64,000 nt of DNA from JBBRZM01 sp963813635 (GTDB lineage Bacteria; Actinomycetota; Acidimicrobiia; IMCC26256; JBBRZM01): the NCBI GenBank assembly GCA_963813635.1, contig CAWEZO010000007.1:496001-560000 (forward strand), in the 5' to 3' direction. Positions 29,696 through 37,492 of the stretch are shown one piece after another. The notes under the pieces were generated by a model that saw nothing but the letters and a program-made list of their open reading frames with translations, was not told the origin of the DNA and did not search any database. The translations under genes and the position numbers were made by a program. Numbering within the stretch: the stretch's first letter is position 1; each line of letters begins with the position of its first letter.

Positions 29696-30204
29696 CAGCC
29701 CGTCAACAGCGAAACGAGTCCCGGAAAGTCGTCGGGCCGGCCGATCACGATGAGCCGGTCGCTGGGGTCGAGCCGCTCGTGTGGTTCGGGCGCGACGATC
29801 GGCTCCGCCCCCGGGTGCACGAGCGCAACGACCGTCATTCGGGTTCGGCGCCGGATCTCCATCTCGGCGATCGTCCGACCCACGGCGGGGGACTCGTCAC
29901 CCAGGGTGACCCAGTCGATCAAGAGGCCGTCGACGGCGGCCTCGACCTGCTCGAGGGCCGCAGGCTTGTAGAACGCGCCCGCGAGCGCGGCGCCGAACTC
30001 GCGTGCCTGTTCCTCGCTGAGAGCGACGCTCGCGGCCGGCTCTTCGGCGCCGGGCGGCGTCAAATACACGTCGCGTCGCGAGCTCTGGTGGATGACGGCC
30101 AGCAGCCGGGCACCGTCCGCTGTCTCGAGGGAGTAGGCCTTGCCGATGCCGGGAAGGTCGCGCTCCGCGAGCTGGAAACGTCCGGGGTCACTCGGGCGCG
30201 TCAT
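29695..30204 (-). CDS. KhtT-like regulatory subunit with RCK-C (TrkA-C) domain
   Basis: A 169-aa cytoplasmic protein. The N-terminal half (DLPGIGKAYSLETADGARLL) is the KhtT-specific domain, and the C-terminal half is an RCK-C/TrkA-C ligand-binding domain (VGRTIAEMEIRRRTRMTVVA, DPSDRLIVIGRPDD). In KhtTU it gates the antiporter in response to nucleotides such as c-di-AMP. Its gene overlaps the antiporter gene by one base and the small membrane peptide gene before it by 17 bases, giving one three-gene operon. Confidence 0.85.
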   Translation of the reverse strand: MTRPSDPGRFQLAERDLPGIGKAYSLETADGARLLAVIHQSSRRDVYLTPPGAEEPAASVALSEEQAREFGAALAGAFYKPAALEQVEAAVDGLLIDWVTLGDESPAVGRTIAEMEIRRRTRMTVVALVHPGAEPIVAPEPHERLDPSDRLIVIGRPDDFPGLVSLLTG

Positions 30205-30355
30205 CGGAAGCGTTGTCGGAATCGGTGGCGAACTGGACGATGAACCAGAAGGCGAATGGCAGGACCATCAGCGCGAAACAGATCGCCAAGATGAGCGGCC
30301 AGGCGATGTCGGCGGCCGTGACGCCGACCGACAGTGCATCATCGTGACTGTGCAT
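30188..30355 (-). CDS. small single-span membrane peptide
   Basis: A 55-aa peptide with one transmembrane helix (IAWPLILAICFALMVLPFAF) and a short acidic tail (DSDNASDDAPE). It starts at ATG 30355 with AGAGGAC upstream. It is the first gene of the antiporter operon, overlapping the regulatory subunit by 17 bp. It may be an accessory subunit of the antiporter, but no family is known to me. Confidence 0.6.
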   Translation of the reverse strand: MHSHDDALSVGVTAADIAWPLILAICFALMVLPFAFWFIVQFATDSDNASDDAPE

Positions 30356-30472
30356 GGGTTGTCCTCTCTGACAACGGGGACGCGGACCGGCAAGGGCGCA
30401 TCGGGAGGTGCTCGAATCGGACTGCGGCAAGCTGTGGCCGCGGCACGGGCGTCGCCGCTTACGCGGCGTCGC

Positions 30473-30862
30473 TCACGCGAATGATTCGAGTGGAGGCGCG
30501 CGGCGAGAGAAACCACCGCGCAGGAAAGGGCGACGCGCCGTGGCAGCAGTGCCGTCCCGCAGTCTGCGGAGCGCGAACAGCGCCAGGATTGCGGCGGCGA
30601 GCTCCGGCAGGAGCCAGATCGGCGCGCTTCGAAGCTCGCCGAGCCGGACGCCGGTCACGACGGCTCCGATGACTGCATCGGTGACGTCGACCGCGCTCGG
30701 TGACGTGCCGGTAATGCGGTGGGTCGCTCCGGTGCGCGTCGGGTCGTGCAGCGACACAGTGCGCGCGACCGAGCGGGCACCGACTGTTGTCCAGACCGTG
30801 AACAGGAGGAGCGTGGCGGCGACAACGACAGTTGTTCGTCGAACGCGCGATTCGGAACGCAT
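30473..30862 (-). CDS. two-helix membrane protein, unknown
   Basis: About 129 aa: an N-terminal hydrophobic segment (TTVVVAATLLLFTVWTTVGA), an exported region, a second helix (APIWLLPELAAAILALFAL) and a basic tail. Could be a signal-anchored protein. It starts at ATG 30862. The ribosome-binding site is unclear, and the function unknown. Confidence 0.5.
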   Translation of the reverse strand: MRSESRVRRTTVVVAATLLLFTVWTTVGARSVARTVSLHDPTRTGATHRITGTSPSAVDVTDAVIGAVVTGVRLGELRSAPIWLLPELAAAILALFALRRLRDGTAATARRPFLRGGFSRRAPPLESFA

Positions 30863-30958
30863 GCGAGCGCAGTCTACCGGAGGCAGGAGTCTCGACCGCC
30901 GGCGATTGCGTGCATCAAAGTCGTCGCTGGAGCTCCCATGAGACCGATGAGTTGGCGC

Positions 30959-31636
30959 TCAGTTCCGTGATTCGGCGCGCGCCCGCGATGGTGGCGCGAT
31001 GCCGGGCTTGTTCACGGCACGCAGGTGCACGGCGATGATCACGCTGGCGACTGCCGCCCATGTGCACCAGAGTGACGTGACCCCCGAGTTGGCGAGCCAG
31101 CTGAGGAACGCAACGGCTACCAGGTTGGCGATCCCGAACTGCCGGAGATGCCGGTAGCTGGAGATGAGCAGCGGAGTGCACGTCGCGATCACGTACAGCG
31201 GCGTGATCGCGCTGTCGTGCCCAAGGCCCGTTCGGTAGACGATGTGATGACCATCGATCACCGCGCTGACCGGCGCGCGCAGGATGATCGAGAGCAGCGT
31301 GTACACGACGACGGCGCCCACCGCGGTGCACACGGCCATGAGCCGTCGTCTCCCGCCATCCGGTTCGTTGAGCATGACTGCCGCGGGTACCAGCACCGGT
31401 AGCACAACGAACGCGATCAACAGGTAGACCCAGAGCGCGGCCCGAGCCGTCGACGGTGCGACCTGTCCGTGGAGGCCCCACCACACGAACGCCTCGTCGA
31501 GCTCGTGCGCTGCGAGCAACACGGGAAGTGACGCGAGCGCGAGTTGCTGTGGTTCGCGTGCATGTCGCAACGCATCGATGCCGATGGCGCCCGTCACCAC
31601 CCCGGCCACGACGTCAGCCTCGGCCGAGAAGCACAT
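30959..31636 (-). CDS. DUF6629-type seven-helix membrane protein
   Basis: A 225-aa protein beginning MCFSAEADVVAGVVTGAIG, the hallmark opening of this family of small polytopic proteins, followed by about seven helices and charged residues within the membrane region (LLAAHELDEAFVWWG). The function of the family is not known. It starts at ATG 31636. The 186 bp to the next gene on the other strand hold no evident gene. Confidence 0.72.
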   Translation of the reverse strand: MCFSAEADVVAGVVTGAIGIDALRHAREPQQLALASLPVLLAAHELDEAFVWWGLHGQVAPSTARAALWVYLLIAFVVLPVLVPAAVMLNEPDGGRRRLMAVCTAVGAVVVYTLLSIILRAPVSAVIDGHHIVYRTGLGHDSAITPLYVIATCTPLLISSYRHLRQFGIANLVAVAFLSWLANSGVTSLWCTWAAVASVIIAVHLRAVNKPGIAPPSRARAESRN

Positions 31637-31822
31637 CGGGGCGTTACACCGACCCGGTCAGCCGCGGGCGGCCGTGGCGATGCATCGCGGCATTCATGCC
31701 AGTAAACGTCCCCTCCGTTTCGCCTCGTCAAACCGAGATATCGGCCCTATTTGGGCCTTTCGCCGCGCTGCAGCGGCGGCGCCTAATCTCCATGCACCGA
31801 CGGCACCACGAGGGAGCAGCAA

Positions 31823-33283
31823 ATGCGCATCGAAGACAAGCTCTTCATTGGTGGCGAATGGGTTGCGCCGAGCGGCAGCGACACCATCGAAGTGATCTCG
31901 CCCGCGACCGAGCAGTCGCTCGGCCACGTGCCCGAGGGCACCACAGCCGACATCGACCGGGCCGTGGCCGCGGCACGCGAGGCGTTCGACCACGGCCCGT
32001 GGCCGCGCACCTCACCCGCGGAGCGCGCCGAAGTCATGGCCAAGCTCTCGGCCATCATCCTGTCGCGCATGGACGACATCGCGCACGTGATCTCCGAGGA
32101 GATGGGCTCCCCGATCGGCTGGGCCACGATGGGCCAGGTCTTCTCGGCCACGATGGTGCTCGACTACTACACCGGCCTGGCGCATGAGTTCCCGTTCGAG
32201 GAGCTGCGTGCCGGCGTCATGGGCCCGGCCCTCGTGCACCGCGAGCCGATGGGCGTCGTCGGCGCGATCGTGCCGTGGAACGTGCCGCTCTTCGTCACGA
32301 TGCTGAAGCTCGCGCCGGCGATGGCGGCCGGCTGCACGATGGTGCTCAAGCCCGCGCCGGAAACGCCGTTCGATGCTTACGAGCTTGCAGCCGCGCTGCA
32401 AGAGGCGGGCCTCCCGAAGGGTGTGCTCAACATCGTCGCCGCCGGACGTGAGGTCGGCGAGCACCTCGTCACCCATCCCGGCGTCGACAAGATCACGTTC
32501 ACCGGCAGCACGGCCGCGGGCAAGCGCATCGCGAGCCTGTGCGGTGAGCAGCTCCGGCGCGTCACGCTGGAGCTCGGCGGCAAGTCGGCTTCGATCATCC
32601 TCGACGACGCGAACCTCGACGAGGTCATCCCGGGGCTCCTGCCCGCGGCGACGATGAACAACGGCCAGGCGTGCGTCGCGCAGACGCGGATCCTTGCGTC
32701 ACGCGATCGGTACCAAGAGGTGGTTGACCATCTGGTGGACGCCGTCGAGGCGCTGACCGTCGGCGATCCGCTCGATCCCGCAACCGAGATTGGCCCGCTC
32801 GTCGCGCAACGCCAGCGTGATCGCGTCGAGGGCTACCTCGAGCTGGGCCAGCAAGAAGGCGCGAAGATCGCGACCGGCGGCGGACGGCCCAAGGGCCTCG
32901 ACCGCGGTTGGTACGTCGAGCCCAGCGTGTTCGTCGACGTCGACAACACCATGCGCATCGCGCAAGAAGAGATCTTCGGCCCGGTGCTCGCGGTGATCGC
33001 ATACGACGACCCGGCCGACGCGGTTCGCATCGCCAACGAGTCCAACTACGGCCTCTCCGGCTCGGTGTGGAGCGCCGACGTCGAGCGTGGCATCGACATC
33101 GCCCGGCAGGTACGCACCGGCACGTACACCGTCAACGGCTTCATGCTCGAGTTCGCGGCGCCGTTCGGCGGCTACAAGCAATCCGGCATCGGCCGGGAGC
33201 TCGGCCCCGAGGGCCTCCAGGCCTTCCTCGAGTACAAGACGATCAGCCTGCCTGGCGGTTATACGCCGCCCATGGGCGACTGA
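31823..33283 (+). CDS. NAD(P)-dependent aldehyde dehydrogenase
   Basis: A 486-aa soluble enzyme oxidising aldehydes to acids. Conserved parts: VPWNVPLF, FTGSTAAGKRIA, the general base Glu250 in LELGGKS, and catalytic Cys284 in NNGQACVAQTRI. It is closest in style to broad-range aldehyde dehydrogenases of actinobacteria. It starts at ATG 31823 with GAGGGAG upstream. It is intact. It lies 4 kb from an S1P-lyase-like gene whose expected product would be a fatty aldehyde, so a role in removing that aldehyde is possible but unproven. Confidence 0.9.
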   Translation: MRIEDKLFIGGEWVAPSGSDTIEVISPATEQSLGHVPEGTTADIDRAVAAAREAFDHGPWPRTSPAERAEVMAKLSAIILSRMDDIAHVISEEMGSPIGWATMGQVFSATMVLDYYTGLAHEFPFEELRAGVMGPALVHREPMGVVGAIVPWNVPLFVTMLKLAPAMAAGCTMVLKPAPETPFDAYELAAALQEAGLPKGVLNIVAAGREVGEHLVTHPGVDKITFTGSTAAGKRIASLCGEQLRRVTLELGGKSASIILDDANLDEVIPGLLPAATMNNGQACVAQTRILASRDRYQEVVDHLVDAVEALTVGDPLDPATEIGPLVAQRQRDRVEGYLELGQQEGAKIATGGGRPKGLDRGWYVEPSVFVDVDNTMRIAQEEIFGPVLAVIAYDDPADAVRIANESNYGLSGSVWSADVERGIDIARQVRTGTYTVNGFMLEFAAPFGGYKQSGIGRELGPEGLQAFLEYKTISLPGGYTPPMGD

Positions 33284-33601
33284 CGCCGGTCCGGCCCACG
33301 GTTCACTGACACGCCTTGTACTTGGATGGCTTCGGAGAAACGGCGGCGCAGTAGCTCGTCAGCTCATTCTCGAGGCTTACACCATTGACCAGGTGATGGG
33401 CTTTGGCGAAGGTCAGCCAGTCGCTACGTTCATGGTGCCTCGTCTTCGGATGCTGGAGAAACGTTCCCGGGCCTCGACCGTTCGACGTTCGGGTGAGGGC
33501 GGCAACGCCTTCCTCGTGGAGGCTCACGCGCGGAGGGATTGCGCAGCTCGTACCCACGGCGTCGCCACGCCGGTCAGTGGCATCCGTTTGCACGAGGGCG
33601 G
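33284..33601. other. gap with no convincing gene, somewhat lower GC
   Basis: About 320 bp with base composition visibly less GC-rich than the flanks. A 96-codon minus-strand frame (33303-33593) ends SPKPSKYKACQ, but it has no ribosome-binding site or homologue I recognise. Possibly a remnant or a transferred fragment. Confidence 0.4.
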
Positions 33602-35185
33602 TTAGACGGGCGCGCGGCTTCTCGAGGGCCGATTCAGCCGGCGGAACATGTCCTTCTGTGCTTTGTACAGCCTCGGGAACTCGGGATAGAGGCGTTCGTA
33701 CTCGGCACGCGCGTCGGGATCGGGCGTAAACGTGGCGTCGATGGGTGCATAGTCCCGTGCTCGTGCGCGATCGACATCACCCAACGCGATGCCGGCGAGC
33801 AGAGCGGCGCCCCGGAGGCCGGTGTGAATCGGGTCGGCGAGACGTTCGATCGCGCGGTCCATGACGTCGGCGTGGATCTGGCACCACAGGTCGGATTGCG
33901 CGCCGCCGCCGAACACGCGGATCGGGTCGAGGCGACGCTTCGCGAACTTCTCGACGCTCTCGTGTAACCAGCGGTTGTTGTAGGCGACGCCTTCGAGCAC
34001 GGCTCGTACCATCGCGGCGCGGTCGGTGGTGATCGAGACGTTGTGGAACCCGGCGCGCGCGTTCTTGTCGTCGATGGGGGAGCGCTCCCCGGTGAGCCAC
34101 GGCGTGAAGATCACAGCACCCGAACCCGGCGGCACTGACGCGGCGAGGTCGACGAGCGCACCGAAGCTAGGGCGCGCGCCGTGCTCCAACTCGTCGTCGG
34201 GGGCGATGACCTTGTCGCGCAACCATTGCAGGCACGCGCCCGAGGTCTCGTGGTTGTTGATGATGAGGTAGCCCCGCGGCCCGACGCCGGGAATCGAGGC
34301 GATCTGGTGCACGACGTCGGTCTTCTTGAACGACACCGGGCAACTGATCCACGACGTGGAGCTGATGGCCATGTGCGTATGAAAGTCCGAGACGGTGCCC
34401 GCGCCGACCGATGCCGAGTGCAGGTCGGGAGTGCCGGCGACGACCTTCACGCCATGGGGGAGGCCGAGGTCGTCGGCGATGTCATCGCGCACCGCGCCGA
34501 TCAACGACGCAGTCGGTCGCAGCGGTGGCAGCTTCGACCCGTCGACGCCGGCGAGGTCGAGCAGCGTGTCGTCGTAGACGAGCGCGTCGAGGTCGCGGTT
34601 GTCGGTGAGCCACGCGCCGGTCATCGAACCGAGCGTGGCGACGGCCTCGCCGGTGAGACGCATCGACACGTAGTCGACCGGTTCGAGATACCACCGAGCG
34701 GCGCCGGCGATGTCGGATCGGTCGATCGCCAGGTGGAGCATGTGCCCGATCGGGTCGGCGCCGCTGGTGGCGGGCGCGCCGCCGGTGTGGCGGATCCACG
34801 TGACGAGAGCTTTCGCCTTGTAGCCCGACACCTTGCCGCCGATGCGCTTGCGGATGTGGGGGCCGCCTCGCATGTCCATCCAGAGGATGCACGGCCCGAC
34901 GGGGACGCCGCGCTCGTCGACCGGCACGGTGCTGGCCCACTCCCCGGTCGTGCTGACCGCGACGATGTGCTCCGGGTCGACCGCGCCGCTCGCGATGCCG
35001 GCGCGGGCCGCGTCGGTGATCAGCCGCCACCACTCGTCAGCGTCCTGCTCGGCGCCGCCGTCCGGAAGGAAGTTGGTCGTGACCTCGGCGTCGGCCGTCC
35101 ACGCGATCTCGCCGGTGACCGAGACCAGCCCAACCTTCAATCCCGTCGTGCCGAGGTCGATGGCGAGCACGAACCGGTCGGTCAT
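33602..35185 (-). CDS. FGGY-family carbohydrate kinase
   Basis: A 527-aa ATP-dependent kinase of sugars or polyols, with the actin-like fold. It has the N-terminal phosphate loop VLAIDLGTTGLKVGLV, a substrate region (TTGEWASTVPVDERGVPVGP), and the C-terminal segment VRAVLEGVAYNNRW with FGGGAQSDLWCQIHADV. It is closest in style to xylulokinase-like members of unknown specificity. It starts 4 bp after the stop of the PLP lyase-like gene, so they are cotranscribed; the shared role is unclear. Confidence 0.88.
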   Translation of the reverse strand: MTDRFVLAIDLGTTGLKVGLVSVTGEIAWTADAEVTTNFLPDGGAEQDADEWWRLITDAARAGIASGAVDPEHIVAVSTTGEWASTVPVDERGVPVGPCILWMDMRGGPHIRKRIGGKVSGYKAKALVTWIRHTGGAPATSGADPIGHMLHLAIDRSDIAGAARWYLEPVDYVSMRLTGEAVATLGSMTGAWLTDNRDLDALVYDDTLLDLAGVDGSKLPPLRPTASLIGAVRDDIADDLGLPHGVKVVAGTPDLHSASVGAGTVSDFHTHMAISSTSWISCPVSFKKTDVVHQIASIPGVGPRGYLIINNHETSGACLQWLRDKVIAPDDELEHGARPSFGALVDLAASVPPGSGAVIFTPWLTGERSPIDDKNARAGFHNVSITTDRAAMVRAVLEGVAYNNRWLHESVEKFAKRRLDPIRVFGGGAQSDLWCQIHADVMDRAIERLADPIHTGLRGAALLAGIALGDVDRARARDYAPIDATFTPDPDARAEYERLYPEFPRLYKAQKDMFRRLNRPSRSRAPV

Positions 35186-35189
35186 ACGG

Positions 35190-36572
35190 TCAAGGGAGGG
35201 CCTGTTGCTCGTCCATCATGTCGGCCATCACCGCGCGGATGAACGTGTCGGCCTCCGCAGTCATGCCGCCCAGCACGCCGCCGTAGATGGCGCCGCTCTG
35301 CGCAGGTTCGTCCTTGTGCTCGCGGGCGTACTGCACGGCTTCGGCGAGGTCCGCGGCGAACGCTTCGGCGACACCGGGTTGCGTCTGCGGGCGCGTCACG
35401 GCCATGTGCAGCGCGTTCGGGTACTGCTGGCCGTTGAACCGCCAGCCCCGCAGGCGCATGAAGTCGTTGACGTGGTACACGTCGAACTCGTCGGACGTGA
35501 AGCTGAACAGGAACGTCGGCTTGCCGAGCATGTGCAGGTCGGGGTGTGAGCGCACCGCCTCTTGCATCACCGCTGATGTCTCGAAGATCTTCTTGGCGTA
35601 GCGCAGGTAGCCCTCCCACCCGAAGCTCACCATCGCCGCCCAGGTTGCCGCCAGCAAACCTCCCGATCGTGAGCCGTCCATGCCGGGGGAGCAGTACTTG
35701 CCCCCACTCCAGTCGGTGAGGAAGAAATACTGCGCGTTGCGCAACGCCTTGTCGCGGAACGTGCACACCGACGAGCCCTTGAACGCGTAACCGTACTTGT
35801 GGGTGTCGGCAGAGATGCTCGTGACGCCCGGGAGCCGGTAGTCGTAGACCGGAACGTCGTAGCCGAGCTTCTGGCCGAACGGCAGGATGTACCCGCCGAG
35901 GCAGCTGTCGACGTGCAAGCCGACGTCGCGTTGCACCGCGAGGGCGGACAGCTCGTCGATCGGGTCGACCGTGCCGTAGCCGTAGTTGCACGCCGAGCCG
36001 ACGAGGGCGACGGTGTCGGCGTCGATGTGGTCGGCCACCCAGTCGACGTCGACCTGCGTGGTCTCCGGGTCGACCGGGGCCTTGCGCAACTCGATGCCGA
36101 ACAGATGGCAGGCCTTGTCGAATGCCGGGTGCCCGGTCTCGGGCTTGATCACGTTGGGCGCGGTGATGTTGCGCTGCTGCGCGCCGTGCTCGCGGTAGGC
36201 GAGCATGGCGTGCAGGATGCTGCCGGTGCCGCCGGTCGTCACCACGCCGACCGGGGTCGAGTCGGTCGCCGCACGGCCGTTGAGCACATCGAGCGTCATG
36301 GCGATGATCTCGGCCTCGAACTTGGTCTGGCTCGGACACATGTCGCGCTGCAGCGCGTTCACGTGGGCGAAGCGACCGAAGGCCTCGGTCATGAACCCGT
36401 AGTGCTCGTGGTCGCCGCAGTACATCGTGCCCGAGCACTTGCCGGTCTCCCAGAAGGCGTCTTCCTCCTCGGCCATGGCGGCGAGCTCGGCGAGGATCTC
36501 CTCGCGGGGCCGTCCCGTTTCGGGCAGCGTGCGGTTGACGGCGAAGCGATCCTCGTACGGGTACGTGGCCAT
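35190..36572 (-). CDS. PLP-dependent lyase/decarboxylase resembling sphingosine-1-phosphate lyase
   Basis: Fold-type I PLP enzyme of about 460 aa in the group II decarboxylase/S1P-lyase family. The PLP lysine is in SADTHKYGYAFKG; the aspartate binding the pyridine is in HVDSCLGGYILPF; the segment SACNYGYGTVDPI precedes it. S1P lyases split a phosphorylated sphingoid base into a fatty aldehyde and phosphoethanolamine; other members decarboxylate amino acids. I prefer the S1P-lyase branch because of the THKYGYA segment and because a ketosphinganine-reductase-like gene is divergent 89 bp away. I chose ATG 36572 over the longer frame from 36602. The kinase gene follows in the same operon. Confidence 0.78.
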   Translation of the reverse strand: MATYPYEDRFAVNRTLPETGRPREEILAELAAMAEEEDAFWETGKCSGTMYCGDHEHYGFMTEAFGRFAHVNALQRDMCPSQTKFEAEIIAMTLDVLNGRAATDSTPVGVVTTGGTGSILHAMLAYREHGAQQRNITAPNVIKPETGHPAFDKACHLFGIELRKAPVDPETTQVDVDWVADHIDADTVALVGSACNYGYGTVDPIDELSALAVQRDVGLHVDSCLGGYILPFGQKLGYDVPVYDYRLPGVTSISADTHKYGYAFKGSSVCTFRDKALRNAQYFFLTDWSGGKYCSPGMDGSRSGGLLAATWAAMVSFGWEGYLRYAKKIFETSAVMQEAVRSHPDLHMLGKPTFLFSFTSDEFDVYHVNDFMRLRGWRFNGQQYPNALHMAVTRPQTQPGVAEAFAADLAEAVQYAREHKDEPAQSGAIYGGVLGGMTAEADTFIRAVMADMMDEQQALP

Positions 36573-36661
36573 GGGCCGGAACGCTAGTCCCGGGTTCCAC
36601 ACGTCGGGGCCTTCGCGCGCTTGTCGGACGCGAACCGAACGGCGTCAGTACAGTCGGTGAG

Positions 36662-37465
36662 ATGCACGCCATCGTCACCGGGGGATCCCGCGGGCTCGGG
36701 CGATCCATCGCCGCCCAGTTCGCGGCGCGCGGCGACTCCGTCTCGCTCCTCGCCCGCGACGAAGTGCACCTAAAGGAGGCGGCTGCCTCCATGGGACCGG
36801 GTGGTGTCGAGTGGCTGACTGCCGACGTCACCGACGCCGCGCAGCTCTCCGTCGCCATCGGCGATCTCGTGGCGCGCTCGGGCCCGTGCGACATCCTGGT
36901 TGCTGCCGCGGGCGCGGCACTTCCCGGCTATTTCGACGAGCTTGACGCGGACGTGTTCCGCACCCAGATGGAGCTCAACTACTTCGGGGTGCTCAACGCC
37001 GTCCGGGTTGTGACTCCCGCAATGATCGAACGACGCTCCGGCTCCGTTGTGGCTATCGCATCCGCGGCCGCGCTCGTCGGCGTGTTCGGCTACGCGGCGT
37101 ATGCGCCGAGCAAGTTCGCGGTGCGCGGCCTGATGGAGGTGCTGCGCAGCGAGCTGAAGCCCTGCGGCATACACGTCGCGTGCGTGTTCCCTCCCGACAT
37201 GGATACGCCGGGCTTCGCGGAGGAGAACCGCACGAAGCCCGAGGAGTGCGCGCGCATCTCCGCAGGAATCAAGCCCCGCGACCCAGACGCCGTCGCGCGG
37301 TCGGTGCTGCGTGGCATCGATCGGCGACGGTTCACGATCACGGCCGATCCCCAGACGGCGGTGTTGGCGCGCACGACGGGGCTGGTCGCACCGCTGCTCA
37401 GGCGCAGCTTCGACCGCACGATCAGGAGGGTGCAGCGCGCGCGGCAGCCGCGACCGCGGCACTGA
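36662..37465 (+). CDS. SDR oxidoreductase resembling 3-ketodihydrosphingosine reductase
   Basis: A 267-aa short-chain dehydrogenase. Rossmann motif TGGSRGLGRSIA, catalytic Ser in IASAAALVGVFGY, and Tyr/Lys in AAYAPSKFAVRGL. The stretch FPPDMDTPGFAEENRTKPEE is nearly the same as the segment found, from memory, in eukaryotic KDSR, which reduces 3-ketosphinganine. The C-terminal RRSFDRTIRRVQR is also KDSR-like. No transmembrane segment at the ends. It is divergent from the S1P-lyase-like gene. No serine palmitoyltransferase is in the window, so the pathway would need partners elsewhere. A general SDR role remains possible. Confidence 0.8.
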   Translation: MHAIVTGGSRGLGRSIAAQFAARGDSVSLLARDEVHLKEAAASMGPGGVEWLTADVTDAAQLSVAIGDLVARSGPCDILVAAAGAALPGYFDELDADVFRTQMELNYFGVLNAVRVVTPAMIERRSGSVVAIASAAALVGVFGYAAYAPSKFAVRGLMEVLRSELKPCGIHVACVFPPDMDTPGFAEENRTKPEECARISAGIKPRDPDAVARSVLRGIDRRRFTITADPQTAVLARTTGLVAPLLRRSFDRTIRRVQRARQPRPRH

Positions 37466-37492
37466 TCGCGCGTCGCCGTGGGCCCTCGAGCT

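Noticed and set aside
33303..33593. Minus-strand 96-codon frame as a gene
   Set aside because: No ribosome-binding site, no recognisable domain and atypical composition; kept only as a described gap.
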